A stretch of DNA of 64,000 nucleotides from Paenibacillus flagellatus (GTDB lineage: Bacteria; Bacillota; Bacilli; Paenibacillales; NBRC-103111), in assembly GCF_003217775.1 (NCBI RefSeq), contig NZ_QJVJ01000004.1:248001-312000 (forward strand), written 5' to 3'. Below, in pieces: positions 34,470 through 43,389 of the stretch. The position numbers and the translations under genes are program-made. The notes beneath the pieces are model-generated. The model was not told where the DNA came from, ran no database searches, and saw nothing but the letters and a program-made list of their open reading frames with translations. How positions within the stretch are numbered: the stretch's first letter is position 1; each line of letters begins with the position of its first letter.

Positions 34470-35372
34470 TTAATGGTCCCGCCGCATCAAAAAATCCGCC
34501 AGCTCGAGCAGCCGATCCGGCCGCGGGAAAGCCGCCCGCTCGATCGCTTCCTTGCCGATCGCCGTCAGCTCCTCCACCTTGCGGCGGGAAGCGTCGATGC
34601 CGAGGAAGTACGGGTACGTCACCTTCTGCATTTTCTCGTCGCTTCGGACCGCCTTGCCGAGCTTCGTCTCGTCTCCGACGACGTCGAGAATGTCGTCCTG
34701 AATTTGGAACGCGAGGCCGATATTCGTGCCGAACGTTTCCAGCGCCCGAAGCTGCGGCTCCGACGCGCCGCCGATTCGTCCGCCGGCCTTCAGGGCGAAG
34801 ACGATCAGGTCGCTCGTCTTGTGCAGATGGATATAATCGAGCTCCTCGAGCTTCGTGATCCCCTGCTCGCCCTGCATGTCGGCGACTTGGCCGCCGACCA
34901 TGCCGCGGGGACCGGCGAGGACGGACATCTCCTCGATGACGTCGAGCACCCGCTCCGCCGGTACGCCGTGCAGCCGGGCCGCCCGTACCGCCGCGTAAAA
35001 CGCATGCGTCAGCAGCGCGTCGCCGGCCAGAATCGCCATCGCTTCGCCGTACACCTTATGGTTCGTCAGCCGTCCGCGGCGGTAATCGTCGTTGTCGAGC
35101 GCGGGCAAATCGTCGTGAATGAGCGAATACGTATGAATCATTTCGACCGCGCAGGCGACGGGCAGCGCCGCCTCGACCGACCCCTCGCACGCTTCGGCCG
35201 CGGCGAGAAGCAGAATCGGCCGCATCCGCTTGCCGCCGGCCATGAGCGAATAGCCCATCGCGTCGCGGAGCGCCTGCGGCACGTTCCATTCGCCGGGAAG
35301 GGAGCGCGCCAGCTCCTCCTCGACCCGCGCCGCCCGGCTCTTGATGTAGTCCGTTATGGACGGATAAGACAT
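34470..35372 (-). CDS. ispA: Polyprenyl (farnesyl) diphosphate synthase
   Basis: 300 residues from ATG 35372, six bases after the xseB stop. The first aspartate-rich motif is IHDDLPALDNDDYRRG, the second FQIQDDILDVVGD, and the allylic substrate region is GGKRMRPILLLAA. It condenses IPP with DMAPP/GPP to farnesyl diphosphate, the next stage after the Dxs-initiated MEP pathway. It is the last protein-coding gene before the OLE RNA. Confidence 0.95.
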   Translation of the reverse strand: MSYPSITDYIKSRAARVEEELARSLPGEWNVPQALRDAMGYSLMAGGKRMRPILLLAAAEACEGSVEAALPVACAVEMIHTYSLIHDDLPALDNDDYRRGRLTNHKVYGEAMAILAGDALLTHAFYAAVRAARLHGVPAERVLDVIEEMSVLAGPRGMVGGQVADMQGEQGITKLEELDYIHLHKTSDLIVFALKAGGRIGGASEPQLRALETFGTNIGLAFQIQDDILDVVGDETKLGKAVRSDEKMQKVTYPYFLGIDASRRKVEELTAIGKEAIERAAFPRPDRLLELADFLMRRDH

Positions 35373-35377
35373 GAAGA

Positions 35378-35635
35378 TCAGTTCTCCCTTTCGTCGGAGG
35401 CCGGCTGGAACGGCTTTTTCACGAAGGTACCGTTTTCCTCCAGCAGCGTTTCGATTTTGCGCTCCACCTGCTCGAGCTTTTGCCCGCACAAATGCGACAG
35501 CGCCATTCCTTCCTGGAACAGCTCGATCGCCTTCTCCAGCGGCACGTCCCCGCTTTCGAGCTTGGCGACGATTTGCTCCAGCTTGTCCATCGCTTCTTCG
35601 AAGCTGACCGCGTTGTCATCCTTTCCGCTGTTCAT
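35378..35635 (-). CDS. xseB: Exodeoxyribonuclease VII small subunit
   Basis: 85 residues, two-helix XseB fold: SFEEAMDKLEQIVAKLESGD then VPLEKAIELFQEGMALSHLC. It pairs with XseA to degrade single-stranded DNA. Its start lies inside the last 20 bases of xseA, a translational coupling usual for this pair. Confidence 0.96.
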   Translation of the reverse strand: MNSGKDDNAVSFEEAMDKLEQIVAKLESGDVPLEKAIELFQEGMALSHLCGQKLEQVERKIETLLEENGTFVKKPFQPASDEREN

Positions 35636-36986
35636 CCCCGTTCTCCTCCATTCCCCATACGTGACAGTCGAGCTTCCCGTCGGTCAGCCGGATGCGGACC
35701 AAGTCCCCCGGCTGCACTTGCTCGATCGACTTGATGATCCGCTTCTCCTTCTCGTCGTAGACGAGACTGTATCCGCGCTGCATCACCTTGAGCGGGCTGA
35801 GCGCGTCCAGCTGGCGAAGCTGCGCCGTCCACCGGTGGCGCGTCTCCTTGAAGATCCCCTGCATCGACTGCACCAGCTGATGGCGCGATACGTCGACGCG
35901 TTTCTTCGCGAAATCGAGCTGCTGCTTCGGATTGTGCGCCGCCAGCTTCCGCTCCAGCCTCATGGCGGATTCCCGGGAAGCGGACAGCCGCTGTCGCAGC
36001 CGGTATTCGAGCCGCTCGCGCAGCCGGTCGAGCCGCTGCGCGGGCTCGAGCAGCTGCCGGCGAGGCTGCGTCAGCGTCGGCGAGCGGCGAAGCCGGTTCA
36101 GCCGCTCCCGCTTCACCGTCAGCTGCGCGGACAAGCCTTTGACGAGCCGCTGCGACAAGTGCGCGATATGCTGCCTCAGCTCCAAATGGTGCGGCACGGC
36201 CAGCTCCGCGGCGGCCGTAGGCGTGGCCGCGCGCAAATCGGCGACGAAATCGGCGATCGTAAAGTCGGTTTCGTGGCCGACGGCGGAAATGACCGGAATC
36301 GTCGACGCATAAATGCTGCGGGCGACGATCTCCTCGTTGAACGCCCACAGCTCCTCGAGCGAGCCGCCGCCGCGGCCGACGATCAGTACGTCGACCTCGC
36401 CGTGGCGGTTCATCGCTTCGATGGCGCGGGCGATCGAAGCGGCCGCCTGCGCCCCCTGCACGAGTACGGGATAGAGCAGCACCGGCACGGAAGGGTGCCG
36501 GCGCCGGAGCGTCGTCAGCACGTCGCGGACGGCCGCTCCGGTCGGGGACGTAATGACGCCGACGGCGCGCGGAAACTTCGGAATCGGCCGCTTGCGCTCG
36601 GCCGCGAACAGCCCCTCGTCCCCCAGCTTCTTCTTCAACTGCTCGAACGCGAGGAACAGGTTGCCGATGCCGTCCGGCTGCATATGCGTCACATACATCT
36701 GATACTGCCCGTCCCGCTCGAACACGGATATGTTCCCTCTCGCGATCACCTTCGTCCCGTCTCGCGGGATAAAGGCGAGCCGTTGGTTGTTGGAGGCGAA
36801 CATGATGCTCTTGATTCGGCTGTCCGCATCCTTCAGCGTGAAATACATATGACCGCTCGAATGATGCGTGAAGTTCGATATTTCGCCGCGCACCCAGACG
36901 TCCTGCAGCACCGAGTCGCCCTCGAGCTTCATCTTGATGTAGCGCGTCAAATCTTTGACGGACATCACTTTCTCTTGATTGCGCAT
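35616..36986 (-). CDS. xseA: Exodeoxyribonuclease VII large subunit
   Basis: 456 residues from ATG 36986 (GGGGAG upstream). An N-terminal OB-fold (DVWVRGEISNFTHHSSGHMY) is followed by the catalytic domain with GVITSPTGAAVRDVLTTLRR, VDVLIVGRGGGSLEELWAFN and ISAVGHETDFTIADFVADLR, then a long coiled-coil and the C-terminal strand QRGYSLVYDE. The long frame reading upstream through folD in the same phase is not coding. Confidence 0.96.
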   Translation of the reverse strand: MRNQEKVMSVKDLTRYIKMKLEGDSVLQDVWVRGEISNFTHHSSGHMYFTLKDADSRIKSIMFASNNQRLAFIPRDGTKVIARGNISVFERDGQYQMYVTHMQPDGIGNLFLAFEQLKKKLGDEGLFAAERKRPIPKFPRAVGVITSPTGAAVRDVLTTLRRRHPSVPVLLYPVLVQGAQAAASIARAIEAMNRHGEVDVLIVGRGGGSLEELWAFNEEIVARSIYASTIPVISAVGHETDFTIADFVADLRAATPTAAAELAVPHHLELRQHIAHLSQRLVKGLSAQLTVKRERLNRLRRSPTLTQPRRQLLEPAQRLDRLRERLEYRLRQRLSASRESAMRLERKLAAHNPKQQLDFAKKRVDVSRHQLVQSMQGIFKETRHRWTAQLRQLDALSPLKVMQRGYSLVYDEKEKRIIKSIEQVQPGDLVRIRLTDGKLDCHVWGMEENGDEQRKG

Positions 36987-37012
36987 CGAACCGCTTCTCC
37001 CCGTCCCGCCGC

Positions 37013-37864
37013 TTACTTCCGCAGCGCCTTCGCCGCCTGCACCGTATTCGCGAGCAGCATCGTAATCGTCATCGGCCCGACGACCCCCGGAACCGGCGTA
37101 ATCGGCCCGGCCGTATCGACGACGTCGTCGAAATCGACGTCGCCGGCGAGCGAACCGTCCTCGAGCCGGTTGATGCCGACGTCGATGACGACCGCTCCCG
37201 GCTTCACGAACTCCTTCGTCACGAACTTCGGCTTGCCGATCGCGACGACGAGGATGTCCGCCTCGCGGCACAGCTCCTTCATGTTCGCGGTGCGGGAGTG
37301 ACATATCGTGACCGTCGCATGCTCGCGGAGCAGCAGCATCGAGACCGGCTTGCCGACGATGTTGCTGCGCCCGATGACGACGGCCCGTTTGCCGGCGATC
37401 GTCACGCCCGTCCGCTTGATGATCTCGATGATGCCCGCCGGCGTGCACGGCAGCAGGCTCGGCTTGCCGATCGACAAATTGCCGACGTTGATCGGATGGA
37501 AGCCGTCCACGTCTTTCTCGACCGCGATCGCGTCGATGACCGCATCCTCCGAAATATGCTTCGGCAGCGGCAGCTGAACCAAAATACCGTGGATGTTCGC
37601 GTCGCGATTCAGCTTGTCCACCAGCTCGAGCAGCTCGGCCTGGCTCGTCTCCGCGGGCAGCCGGTGCACCTCGGAATAAATGCCGACCTGCTCGCACGCC
37701 TTCGCCTTGTTGCGGACGTAGACGGCCGACGCCGGATCCTCGCCCACGAGCACGACCGCGAGGCCCGGACGGAATCCTTCCGCCGCCAGCGCGTCGATCT
37801 CTTCCTTCAATTGCCCCCGTATATCGCTTACGATTTGTTTGCCGTTAATGACTTGATTCGCCAC
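37013..37864 (-). CDS. folD: Bifunctional methylenetetrahydrofolate dehydrogenase/cyclohydrolase
   Basis: 283 residues from GTG 37864, with GGAGG eight bases upstream. Signature motifs are [18 protein letters not shown] (substrate Lys), [11 protein letters not shown] and the NADP loop [15 protein letters not shown]. It interconverts one-carbon units on tetrahydrofolate. It lies between nusB and xseA in the long minus-strand operon. Confidence 0.96.
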   Translation of the reverse strand: MANQVINGKQIVSDIRGQLKEEIDALAAEGFRPGLAVVLVGEDPASAVYVRNKAKACEQVGIYSEVHRLPAETSQAELLELVDKLNRDANIHGILVQLPLPKHISEDAVIDAIAVEKDVDGFHPINVGNLSIGKPSLLPCTPAGIIEIIKRTGVTIAGKRAVVIGRSNIVGKPVSMLLLREHATVTICHSRTANMKELCREADILVVAIGKPKFVTKEFVKPGAVVIDVGINRLEDGSLAGDVDFDDVVDTAGPITPVPGVVGPMTITMLLANTVQAAKALRK

Positions 37865-37916
37865 CGCTCGTTCCTCCCCATGCAAAATATACCGCTACAG
37901 GCGGCTACGTCGGCCG

Positions 37917-38390
37917 TTACCGGTTTTCGCCGGCCGTCTCGTATTCGCTCTTGATCGCGTCCAGCTCCTTGATCATTTTGCCCAGCACGCCGTTGACGAA
38001 CTTGCCGGACTCGTCCGAGCCGAACCGCTTCGCCAGCTCGATCGCCTCGTTGACGACGACCTTCGGCGGCACTTCGGTGCCGAACAGCATCTCGTAGGCG
38101 GCCAAACGCAAAATTTGCCGGTCCACCTTCGACAGCCGATCCACCTTCCATCCGGTCAAGTAGACGCTGAGCGTCTTGTCGATTTGTTCGCGCCGGGCGT
38201 ACGTCCCCTCCACCAAGTCCGTCAAATACGGCGTACTCGCCACGCCCCCGTCGCCGACGGCCAGCTCGGCTTCGTTGTCGGTTCTGGCCTCGTGCAGCAC
38301 GGTTTCGATCGCCACCTGCGGAGGCACCTCGTTCATATCGATCGTATACAAGCTTTGCAACGCGATTTCCCTGGCCAATCTTCGCTTCAT
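37917..38390 (-). CDS. nusB: Transcription antitermination protein NusB
   Basis: 157 residues, all-helical: MKRRLAREIALQSLYTIDMN at the N-terminus and VDRQILRLAAYEMLF, PPKVVVNEAIELAKRFGSDE and FVNGVLGKM near the C-terminus, all diagnostic of NusB. It works with NusE (S10) in rRNA antitermination. The ATG at 38390 is 12 bases from GGAGG; an ATG four codons upstream abuts the site and is less likely. Confidence 0.95.
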   Translation of the reverse strand: MKRRLAREIALQSLYTIDMNEVPPQVAIETVLHEARTDNEAELAVGDGGVASTPYLTDLVEGTYARREQIDKTLSVYLTGWKVDRLSKVDRQILRLAAYEMLFGTEVPPKVVVNEAIELAKRFGSDESGKFVNGVLGKMIKELDAIKSEYETAGENR

Positions 38391-38469
38391 CGCGGGGATC
38401 ATCCTCCTGACTTATGTCCGAACGTCTATGCGTACAATATTACCATAAAAGGGTGCAAACAAAACAGAA

Positions 38470-38498
38470 GAAGGCCGTTTCCGAAGGGAACCGCCTTC
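38470..38498 (-). terminator. Probable terminator between the DUF2273 gene and nusB
   Basis: GAAGGC-GTTCC pairs with GGAAAC-GCCTTC with small mismatches on the minus strand, followed by TTCTGTTTTG. It may partly separate the Asp23 unit from nusB. Confidence 0.6.
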
Positions 38499-38503
38499 CG
38501 CCG

Positions 38504-38740
38504 TTACCGAAACCATTTCCAACGATCCGCCAGCCTGCTTATTTTGCCGAGCCACTCGTCCGCGTTCAGCCGGAAACGGCCCGCGTCGAACTTGCCGCCC
38601 GCGTAGAAGCATACCGCCACGATGAATGCGAAGATCAACATGTCCCAAAACCCGCTGATCAAATAAATGATGCCGAGCAACAACCCCGAGGCGACGCCGA
38701 TCAGGCGGCCCTTATGCCGTTCCCACAGCTCGTTCCACAT
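38504..38740 (-). CDS. DUF2273 small membrane protein
   Basis: 78 residues. WNELWERHKGRLIGVASGLL leads into two close membrane segments (LLLGIIYLISGFWDMLIFAF and FIVAVCFYAGG). DUF2273 proteins occur next to amaP and Asp23 genes and are thought to belong to the same membrane-associated stress complex. Function is otherwise unknown. It ends at a hairpin before nusB. Confidence 0.83.
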   Translation of the reverse strand: MWNELWERHKGRLIGVASGLLLGIIYLISGFWDMLIFAFIVAVCFYAGGKFDAGRFRLNADEWLGKISRLADRWKWFR

Positions 38741-38755
38741 TGGCGCAAGCCACCT

Positions 38756-39316
38756 CTATTCGACTCTGCTTTTAAACGTGTGGGAGGACTGCATGACGTT
38801 GGCGATGAAGACGGACACGTTCGCGACGGGAATGCCGGTAATGTCCTCGATGTGGCTCTTGACCGAACGCTGCATCTCCTCCGACAGCTCCGGAATCGAG
38901 CTCTCCCCGTCCACGACGGCCCGCAGCACGATGTCGAGCCCCGCGTCGTTCACCGACACCCGCGCCTTCAAATCCTTGACGCCGCGCACGCGCCCGGCCG
39001 CCTTCAGCGACAAATTTTCGACCGTTTCGAGCGAGATGCGGATGTCGCCCACGTCGGTCCGCTGATCGATCGAAGGAACTTGACCGCGCCCGCGGCGCAC
39101 CGAGACGTAGAAAAACCGGCACGTCGCCAGAAGCACGAACAGTCCGATCGCGATAGCCGGATAAGCGGTAGAGCCTTCGTAATACAAATTGCTCACGAAG
39201 TTTTCGGCCGATTCGATCGGCAGCCAGCCGAACGAGGCGACCAAAAAAAAGACGACGCCGATTCCGATAATCAGCGTATACAAAAAGAGCAGCAACCGGT
39301 CCAATACTTTGATCAC
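38756..39316 (-). CDS. amaP: AmaP-like membrane anchor for Asp23
   Basis: 186 residues from GTG 39316. Two N-terminal membrane segments (LLLFLYTLIIGIGVVFFLVA and YPAIAIGLFVLLATCRFFYV) precede a cytoplasmic Asp23-like domain (VENLSLKAAGRVRGVKDLKA ... VKSHIEDITGIPVANVSVFI). This is the AmaP architecture, which tethers Asp23 at the membrane. It lies between the Asp23 and DUF2273 genes. Confidence 0.88.
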   Translation of the reverse strand: MIKVLDRLLLFLYTLIIGIGVVFFLVASFGWLPIESAENFVSNLYYEGSTAYPAIAIGLFVLLATCRFFYVSVRRGRGQVPSIDQRTDVGDIRISLETVENLSLKAAGRVRGVKDLKARVSVNDAGLDIVLRAVVDGESSIPELSEEMQRSVKSHIEDITGIPVANVSVFIANVMQSSHTFKSRVE

Positions 39317-39399
39317 GCTGGTCCGTCCCCTTCCGCGATTAACAGGAAAACGGGGTTGTCCGACGCCGGACAACCCTCTTCCCCGGTACGAGCGAGCCG

Positions 39400-39816
39400 T
39401 TACTTCACGCGCTGTACCGCCGTATCTTCTTCTTCTGGCAATTGTTTATCCGGCGCCTTGAACTGGACGTCGTGAATATGTACGTTCACTTCGACGACCG
39501 ACAGCCCGGTCATCGATTCGATCGCTTGCTTCACATTGCGTTGGATGGCGCTAGCGACTTCGGGAATGCGATGGCCGAATTCCACGACGATCGATACGTC
39601 GACGGCCGCTTCGCGCTGACCGACTTCGACTTTCACGCCTTTGGACAAATTTTTGCGGCCGAGCAATTCGGCGATGCCGCCGGCGAATCCGCCGCTCATG
39701 CCCGCCACCCCTTGCACTTCGACGGTCGCGAGGCCGGCGATGACCTCGATCACTTCGGGAGCGATCTGGATCGTACCGATGTCCGTTTTCTCGTAATCCG
39801 TAGCCAACGTGCTCAT
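39400..39816 (-). CDS. yqhY: Asp23/Gls24 family envelope stress protein (YqhY)
   Basis: 138 residues. GTIQIAPEVIEVIAGLATVE, GVAGMSGGFAGGIAELLGRK and the C-terminal pattern SMTGLSVVEVNVHIHDVQF are the Asp23 family core. In B. subtilis YqhY lies next to accBC and has been linked to acetyl-CoA carboxylase control; the same adjacency is seen here. AGGAGG precedes the ATG, with a sigma-A promoter 38 bases upstream of it. Confidence 0.93.
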   Translation of the reverse strand: MSTLATDYEKTDIGTIQIAPEVIEVIAGLATVEVQGVAGMSGGFAGGIAELLGRKNLSKGVKVEVGQREAAVDVSIVVEFGHRIPEVASAIQRNVKQAIESMTGLSVVEVNVHIHDVQFKAPDKQLPEEEDTAVQRVK

Positions 39817-39853
39817 GCGTGCTACACCTCCTAGACGTCTCGTCTATACTATT

Positions 39854-39882
39854 ACTATACCATTTTGCCATTTTTATGACAA
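39854..39882 (-). promoter_or_regulatory. Promoter of the yqhY-amaP-DUF2273 unit
   Basis: TTGTCA (39882-39877), 17 bases, TATAGT (39859-39854) on the minus strand, in the gap after accC. It is near consensus and gives a short leader before yqhY. Confidence 0.78.
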
Positions 39883-39907
39883 ACGATACGGGACGCCGCA
39901 AAGGCCG

Positions 39908-41266
39908 TCACGAGGTCGGATCGTTCACGTCGTGCTCTTCCAAAAACTTGATGTCGAACGTACCGGCTTGAAACTTTTTATGTTCCAATAGTTTCAGATG
40001 AAAGCCGATCGTCGTATGAATGCCCTCGACGGCAAATTCGGACAGCGCCCGGCGCATGCGCGCGATCGCCTCGTCGCGGGTCGGCGCCCAGACGATCAGC
40101 TTCGCGATCATCGAGTCGTAGTGCGGCGATATCGTATAGCCCGGATAGGCGCCGCTGTCGACCCGCACGCCCGGACCGCCCGGCGGCAAATAAAACTGAA
40201 TTTGTCCCGCCGACGGCATGAAGTTGCGCTCCGGGTCTTCCGCGTTGATCCGGCATTCGATCGACCAGCCGTCGAACTGGATGTCCTCCTGCTTGAACGG
40301 GAGCGGCTCGCCCTCGGCGACGCGGATCATCTCTTTAATAATATCGATGCTCGTAATCATTTCGGTAACCGGGTGTTCGACCTGGATGCGCGTGTTCATC
40401 TCCATGAAATAGAAGCTGCCGTCGGGACCGAGCAAAAATTCGAGCGTGCCGGCGCCGGAATAGTTGACCGCTTGCGCCGCCCGTACCGCCGCCTGGCCCA
40501 TCGCCTCGCGCGTCTCCGGCGTCAGCACCGGGCAAGGCGCCTCCTCGATCAGCTTCTGTCTGCGCCGCTGCACGGAGCAGTCGCGCTCGCCCAAATGGAC
40601 GACGTTGCCGTGCTTGTCGGCCAATATTTGAATTTCGACGTGCTTCATGCCCGTCAAATATTTTTCCAAGTAAACGCCCGCGTTGCCGAACGCCTTTTGC
40701 GCTTCCTGCTGCGCGGTCGAGATTTGCTGGATCAGCGATTCCTCGTCCTCGGCGATGCGGATTCCTTTCCCGCCGCCGCCGGCCGTCGCCTTGATGATGA
40801 CCGGATACCCGATCTCCCGGGCGACGCGGACCGCTTCCTCCATATCCTCGATCAGACCGTCCGATCCGGGGATGACCGGCACGTTCGCGTCTTTCATCGT
40901 CTGCTTCGCCACGGCTTTGTCGCCCATCTTGCTGATCGCTTCCGGGGACGGTCCGATGAACGTAATGTTGCATTGCTCGCAAATTTCCGCGAAATCGGCG
41001 TTTTCGGCCAGAAAACCGTAACCCGGATGAATCGCGTCCGAGTCGGTCAGCGTCGCCACGCTGAGCAAATTCGTAAAGTTCAAGTAGCTGTCCTTCGACA
41101 AGGTCGGGCCGATGCAGTACGCTTCGTCGGCCAGCCGGACGTGCAGCGAGTCGCGATCGGCCTCCGAATAGACGGCCACCGTGTAAATGCCCAGCTCCCG
41201 GCAGGCGCGGATGATGCGCACGGCGATTTCGCCGCGGTTGGCCACCAAAATTTTATGAAACTTCAT
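39908..41266 (-). CDS. accC: Acetyl-CoA carboxylase, biotin carboxylase subunit
   Basis: 452 residues. N-terminal domain [23 protein letters not shown]-grasp loop [19 protein letters not shown], catalytic region [18 protein letters not shown] and [20 protein letters not shown]. It carboxylates biotin on AccB, the first step of malonyl-CoA synthesis. GGAGG precedes the ATG at 41266, 17 bases after accB. Confidence 0.97.
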   Translation of the reverse strand: MKFHKILVANRGEIAVRIIRACRELGIYTVAVYSEADRDSLHVRLADEAYCIGPTLSKDSYLNFTNLLSVATLTDSDAIHPGYGFLAENADFAEICEQCNITFIGPSPEAISKMGDKAVAKQTMKDANVPVIPGSDGLIEDMEEAVRVAREIGYPVIIKATAGGGGKGIRIAEDEESLIQQISTAQQEAQKAFGNAGVYLEKYLTGMKHVEIQILADKHGNVVHLGERDCSVQRRRQKLIEEAPCPVLTPETREAMGQAAVRAAQAVNYSGAGTLEFLLGPDGSFYFMEMNTRIQVEHPVTEMITSIDIIKEMIRVAEGEPLPFKQEDIQFDGWSIECRINAEDPERNFMPSAGQIQFYLPPGGPGVRVDSGAYPGYTISPHYDSMIAKLIVWAPTRDEAIARMRRALSEFAVEGIHTTIGFHLKLLEHKKFQAGTFDIKFLEEHDVNDPTS

Positions 41267-41283
41267 GTCGTTCGTTCCTCCAG

Positions 41284-41790
41284 TTATTCCGGCTTCACCA
41301 GGAACAAGGTTTGTCCGTATTCGACCAGCTGGCCGTTCTCGGCCAATATTTCCACGATTTCGCCCTTCACTTCGGCTTCGATCGGATTCATCAGCTTCAT
41401 CGCTTCGAGAATGCAGACGGTCGTCTTCTCGTTCACGCGGTCGCCCACGTTGACGAACGGGGCGGCTCCCGGCGCGGAAGCGCGGTAGAACGTGCCGACC
41501 ATCGGCGACGTAATTTTGTGGTAGCCGGCATCGGCTTCCGCTTTCGCGGCAGGGGCGGGCGCTGCGGCCGCTTCGGTAGGAGCGGCGGCCGTCTGGACGG
41601 GCGCGGACACCGGATGCGAAGCGACGGGTATGTACGATTGCGGAGCCGGTGCATGCGCGACGACGACGGATTCGGTTTTATTCGGTTTACGGATCAAAAG
41701 GCGCGAGCCTTCGTTTTCGATTTCGAGCTCTTGTACGGTGGTCGAATCGACCAGCTTGATCAATTCCTTGATTTCGCTTAATTTGAACAT
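41284..41790 (-). CDS. accB: Acetyl-CoA carboxylase, biotin carboxyl carrier protein
   Basis: 168 residues. N-terminal [20 protein letters not shown], an Ala/Pro-rich linker (about 55-90), and a biotinyl domain with the modified Lys in [18 protein letters not shown] 41790 is chosen with AAGGAG eight bases upstream; a GTG three codons earlier overlaps that site. It starts the accBC unit with its own promoter. Confidence 0.96.
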   Translation of the reverse strand: MFKLSEIKELIKLVDSTTVQELEIENEGSRLLIRKPNKTESVVVAHAPAPQSYIPVASHPVSAPVQTAAAPTEAAAAPAPAAKAEADAGYHKITSPMVGTFYRASAPGAAPFVNVGDRVNEKTTVCILEAMKLMNPIEAEVKGEIVEILAENGQLVEYGQTLFLVKPE

Positions 41791-41844
41791 CGATTTCACT
41801 CCTTCGACGATTGTGAAGCGCTTGCCTGGACGAGCAACGTTAGT

Positions 41845-41873
41845 ATTATATCACAACCGCCATTCGCACAAAA
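41845..41873 (-). promoter_or_regulatory. Promoter of accB-accC
   Basis: TTTTGT (41873-41868), 17 bases, TATAAT (41850-41845) on the minus strand. The -10 is perfect and the -35 weak. No FapR-type site was identified. Confidence 0.62.
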
Positions 41874-41907
41874 CAAGTTTATCCGTCCGGCCCCGCCGGC
41901 GAATAAG

Positions 41908-41942
41908 CGACGAGGACCTCCGGATGGGCGGGGTCCTCGTCG
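41908..41942 (-). terminator. Terminator-like hairpin after spoIIIAH
   Basis: CGACGAGGACC and GGTCCTCGTCG form an 11-base perfect stem with a 13-base loop. Only a short T-rich stretch (CTTATTCG) follows on the minus strand, so termination may be partial. Confidence 0.72.
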
Positions 41943-41984
41943 TTTCCGGCTTGCGTCGGGCGCCGAACGCGAATGCGGGTCGGC

Positions 41985-42698
41985 TTATTGCACGTATTGC
42001 ACGGTCACCTTGTCCGGCGTCACGTTCAGCTCTTTCATGACGAGGTCGACGATGCTGACCCCTTCGCTCTTCTCCAGCTTGGCCGCTTGGACGACCACCT
42101 TCCATTTGCCGCCTTCCTGCAGGACGATCGCGTTTTTGTAGCTTTGGGCGAGCTGGTCTTCGAGGCCGGTCACCTTCTCGTCCGTATCCTGCAGCTTGTT
42201 CAGCTCGTTCATCGCCTGCGTCACTTCTTCGGTCGACTTTTTCGAATCGAGGGAAATCGTCATCCACTTCTCCGTCTGCTTCGCCAGCTCTTCGCTGCGC
42301 TTCATTTGCAAGGAAGCGAAATAGTCGCTGCCGGTCGTCTCTTTCGCCGTAACCTGCTTCAGCACTTCTTCGTCCGTTTTCTTCGATGTCGCATCCGTTC
42401 CGCCGGACGTCTTGCCGGATGCGGCTTTGTCGGTCGATGCGCCTTGGTTCGCCGCCGCTTGATCGGCGCCCGCTTTGTCGGCAGCCGCTTTGTCCGCTGC
42501 GGCTTTGTCGCCGGCAGCCGCGTCCGTTTTCGCCCCGCCGCCCGTCGAAACCGCGTCGACCTTGATTTCGCTGCCGGACAGCTGCTGGGCCGTCAGGTCG
42601 AGCTCGTTGACGTCCTCGGTGAACAGGTAATAGGCGGAGAGCACCACCATCAAGCTGAGCATCGATACGAGCCATACCGTTTGTCTTTTCGTATTCAT
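41985..42698 (-). CDS. spoIIIAH: Stage III sporulation protein AH
   Basis: 237 residues. One N-terminal membrane segment (TVWLVSMLSLMVVLSAYYLF) anchors it in the mother-cell membrane. A low-complexity linker of repeated Ala-Asp-Lys (AADKAAADKAGADQAAANQG, about 60-110) leads to a YscJ/FliF-like ring-building domain, ending WKVVVQAAKLEKSEGVSIVD followed by MKELNVTPDKVTVQYV. It binds forespore SpoIIQ to form the intercellular channel. The linker is longer than I would expect from Bacillus relatives. Confidence 0.95.
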   Translation of the reverse strand: MNTKRQTVWLVSMLSLMVVLSAYYLFTEDVNELDLTAQQLSGSEIKVDAVSTGGGAKTDAAAGDKAAADKAAADKAGADQAAANQGASTDKAASGKTSGGTDATSKKTDEEVLKQVTAKETTGSDYFASLQMKRSEELAKQTEKWMTISLDSKKSTEEVTQAMNELNKLQDTDEKVTGLEDQLAQSYKNAIVLQEGGKWKVVVQAAKLEKSEGVSIVDLVMKELNVTPDKVTVQYVQ

Positions 42699-42752
42699 CG
42701 TTCGTTTCCTCCTCTTATTCCACTCGTAATGGTTGTTCGCTGCCCGTCGCGG

Positions 42753-43385
42753 TCATTGCTTCCGGGGCAACACGGAGATGCGATGCGCCGGGACGTCCAG
42801 TCCCCGTCCGACCGCCTCCGCGATCATTTGCTTCACCGTCAAGTTTTCGGCGCCTTTTGCGACAACGACGACCCCCCTTATGCGCGGCTTTATTTTTTTC
42901 AACACGATCGGAGATTGGCCGCCGGACGCTTCGTACAGGACGACTTCTCCGCTTCGCGTAATTTCCGTAATGTGTCGCGTCGATCCGTTCTGGTCTTTCT
43001 CGGTCGTCACCTGCTGCGACTCGTTCTGGTTCGAGTGGACGATCGTCTCCTCCGTCGAATCGATCGTCACGAGCACCTCCACGTCGCCGATGCCGACGAC
43101 TTTCTGCAGAATGTCCCTGACGGCGCTTTCGTAAGCGTCCTCGTAGTCCCGGAAGCCGGACTTGTCGCCCGCCTCCTTGCCCAGAAACGTTTGCTGGGCC
43201 GGCTGGGGGGATGCCCCGGGATCATCGGGCGGTCCTATCGTCTTGACGTTCAGGAACGAGTTGAGAATCATGAAGGCGACGCCGAGCAAGCCGAGCAGTA
43301 TGATCCAGCGGAACGCGCCGACCCGCTTCGGGCCTCCCGGCCCCCCTCCCACCCGCTGCTCCAGCCATTGCAGCCATTTGGCCAT
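42753..43385 (-). CDS. spoIIIAG: Stage III sporulation protein AG
   Basis: 210 residues. N-terminal cytoplasmic segment, one membrane helix (WIILLGLLGVAFMILNSFLN), and an extracellular ring-building domain containing YEDAYESAVRDILQKVVGIG and IRGVVVVAKGAENLTVKQMI. It forms a large oligomeric ring in the SpoIIIA-SpoIIQ feeding-tube complex. Between AF and AH, with AGAGGTGAG before the ATG. Confidence 0.95.
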   Translation of the reverse strand: MAKWLQWLEQRVGGGPGGPKRVGAFRWIILLGLLGVAFMILNSFLNVKTIGPPDDPGASPQPAQQTFLGKEAGDKSGFRDYEDAYESAVRDILQKVVGIGDVEVLVTIDSTEETIVHSNQNESQQVTTEKDQNGSTRHITEITRSGEVVLYEASGGQSPIVLKKIKPRIRGVVVVAKGAENLTVKQMIAEAVGRGLDVPAHRISVLPRKQ

Positions 43386-43389
43386 GAAC

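Noticed and set aside
34458-37301. A 947-codon plus-strand frame antisense to ispA, xseB, xseA and folD
   Set aside because: Same artefact of high-GC coding DNA; its composition mirrors the genes on the other strand.
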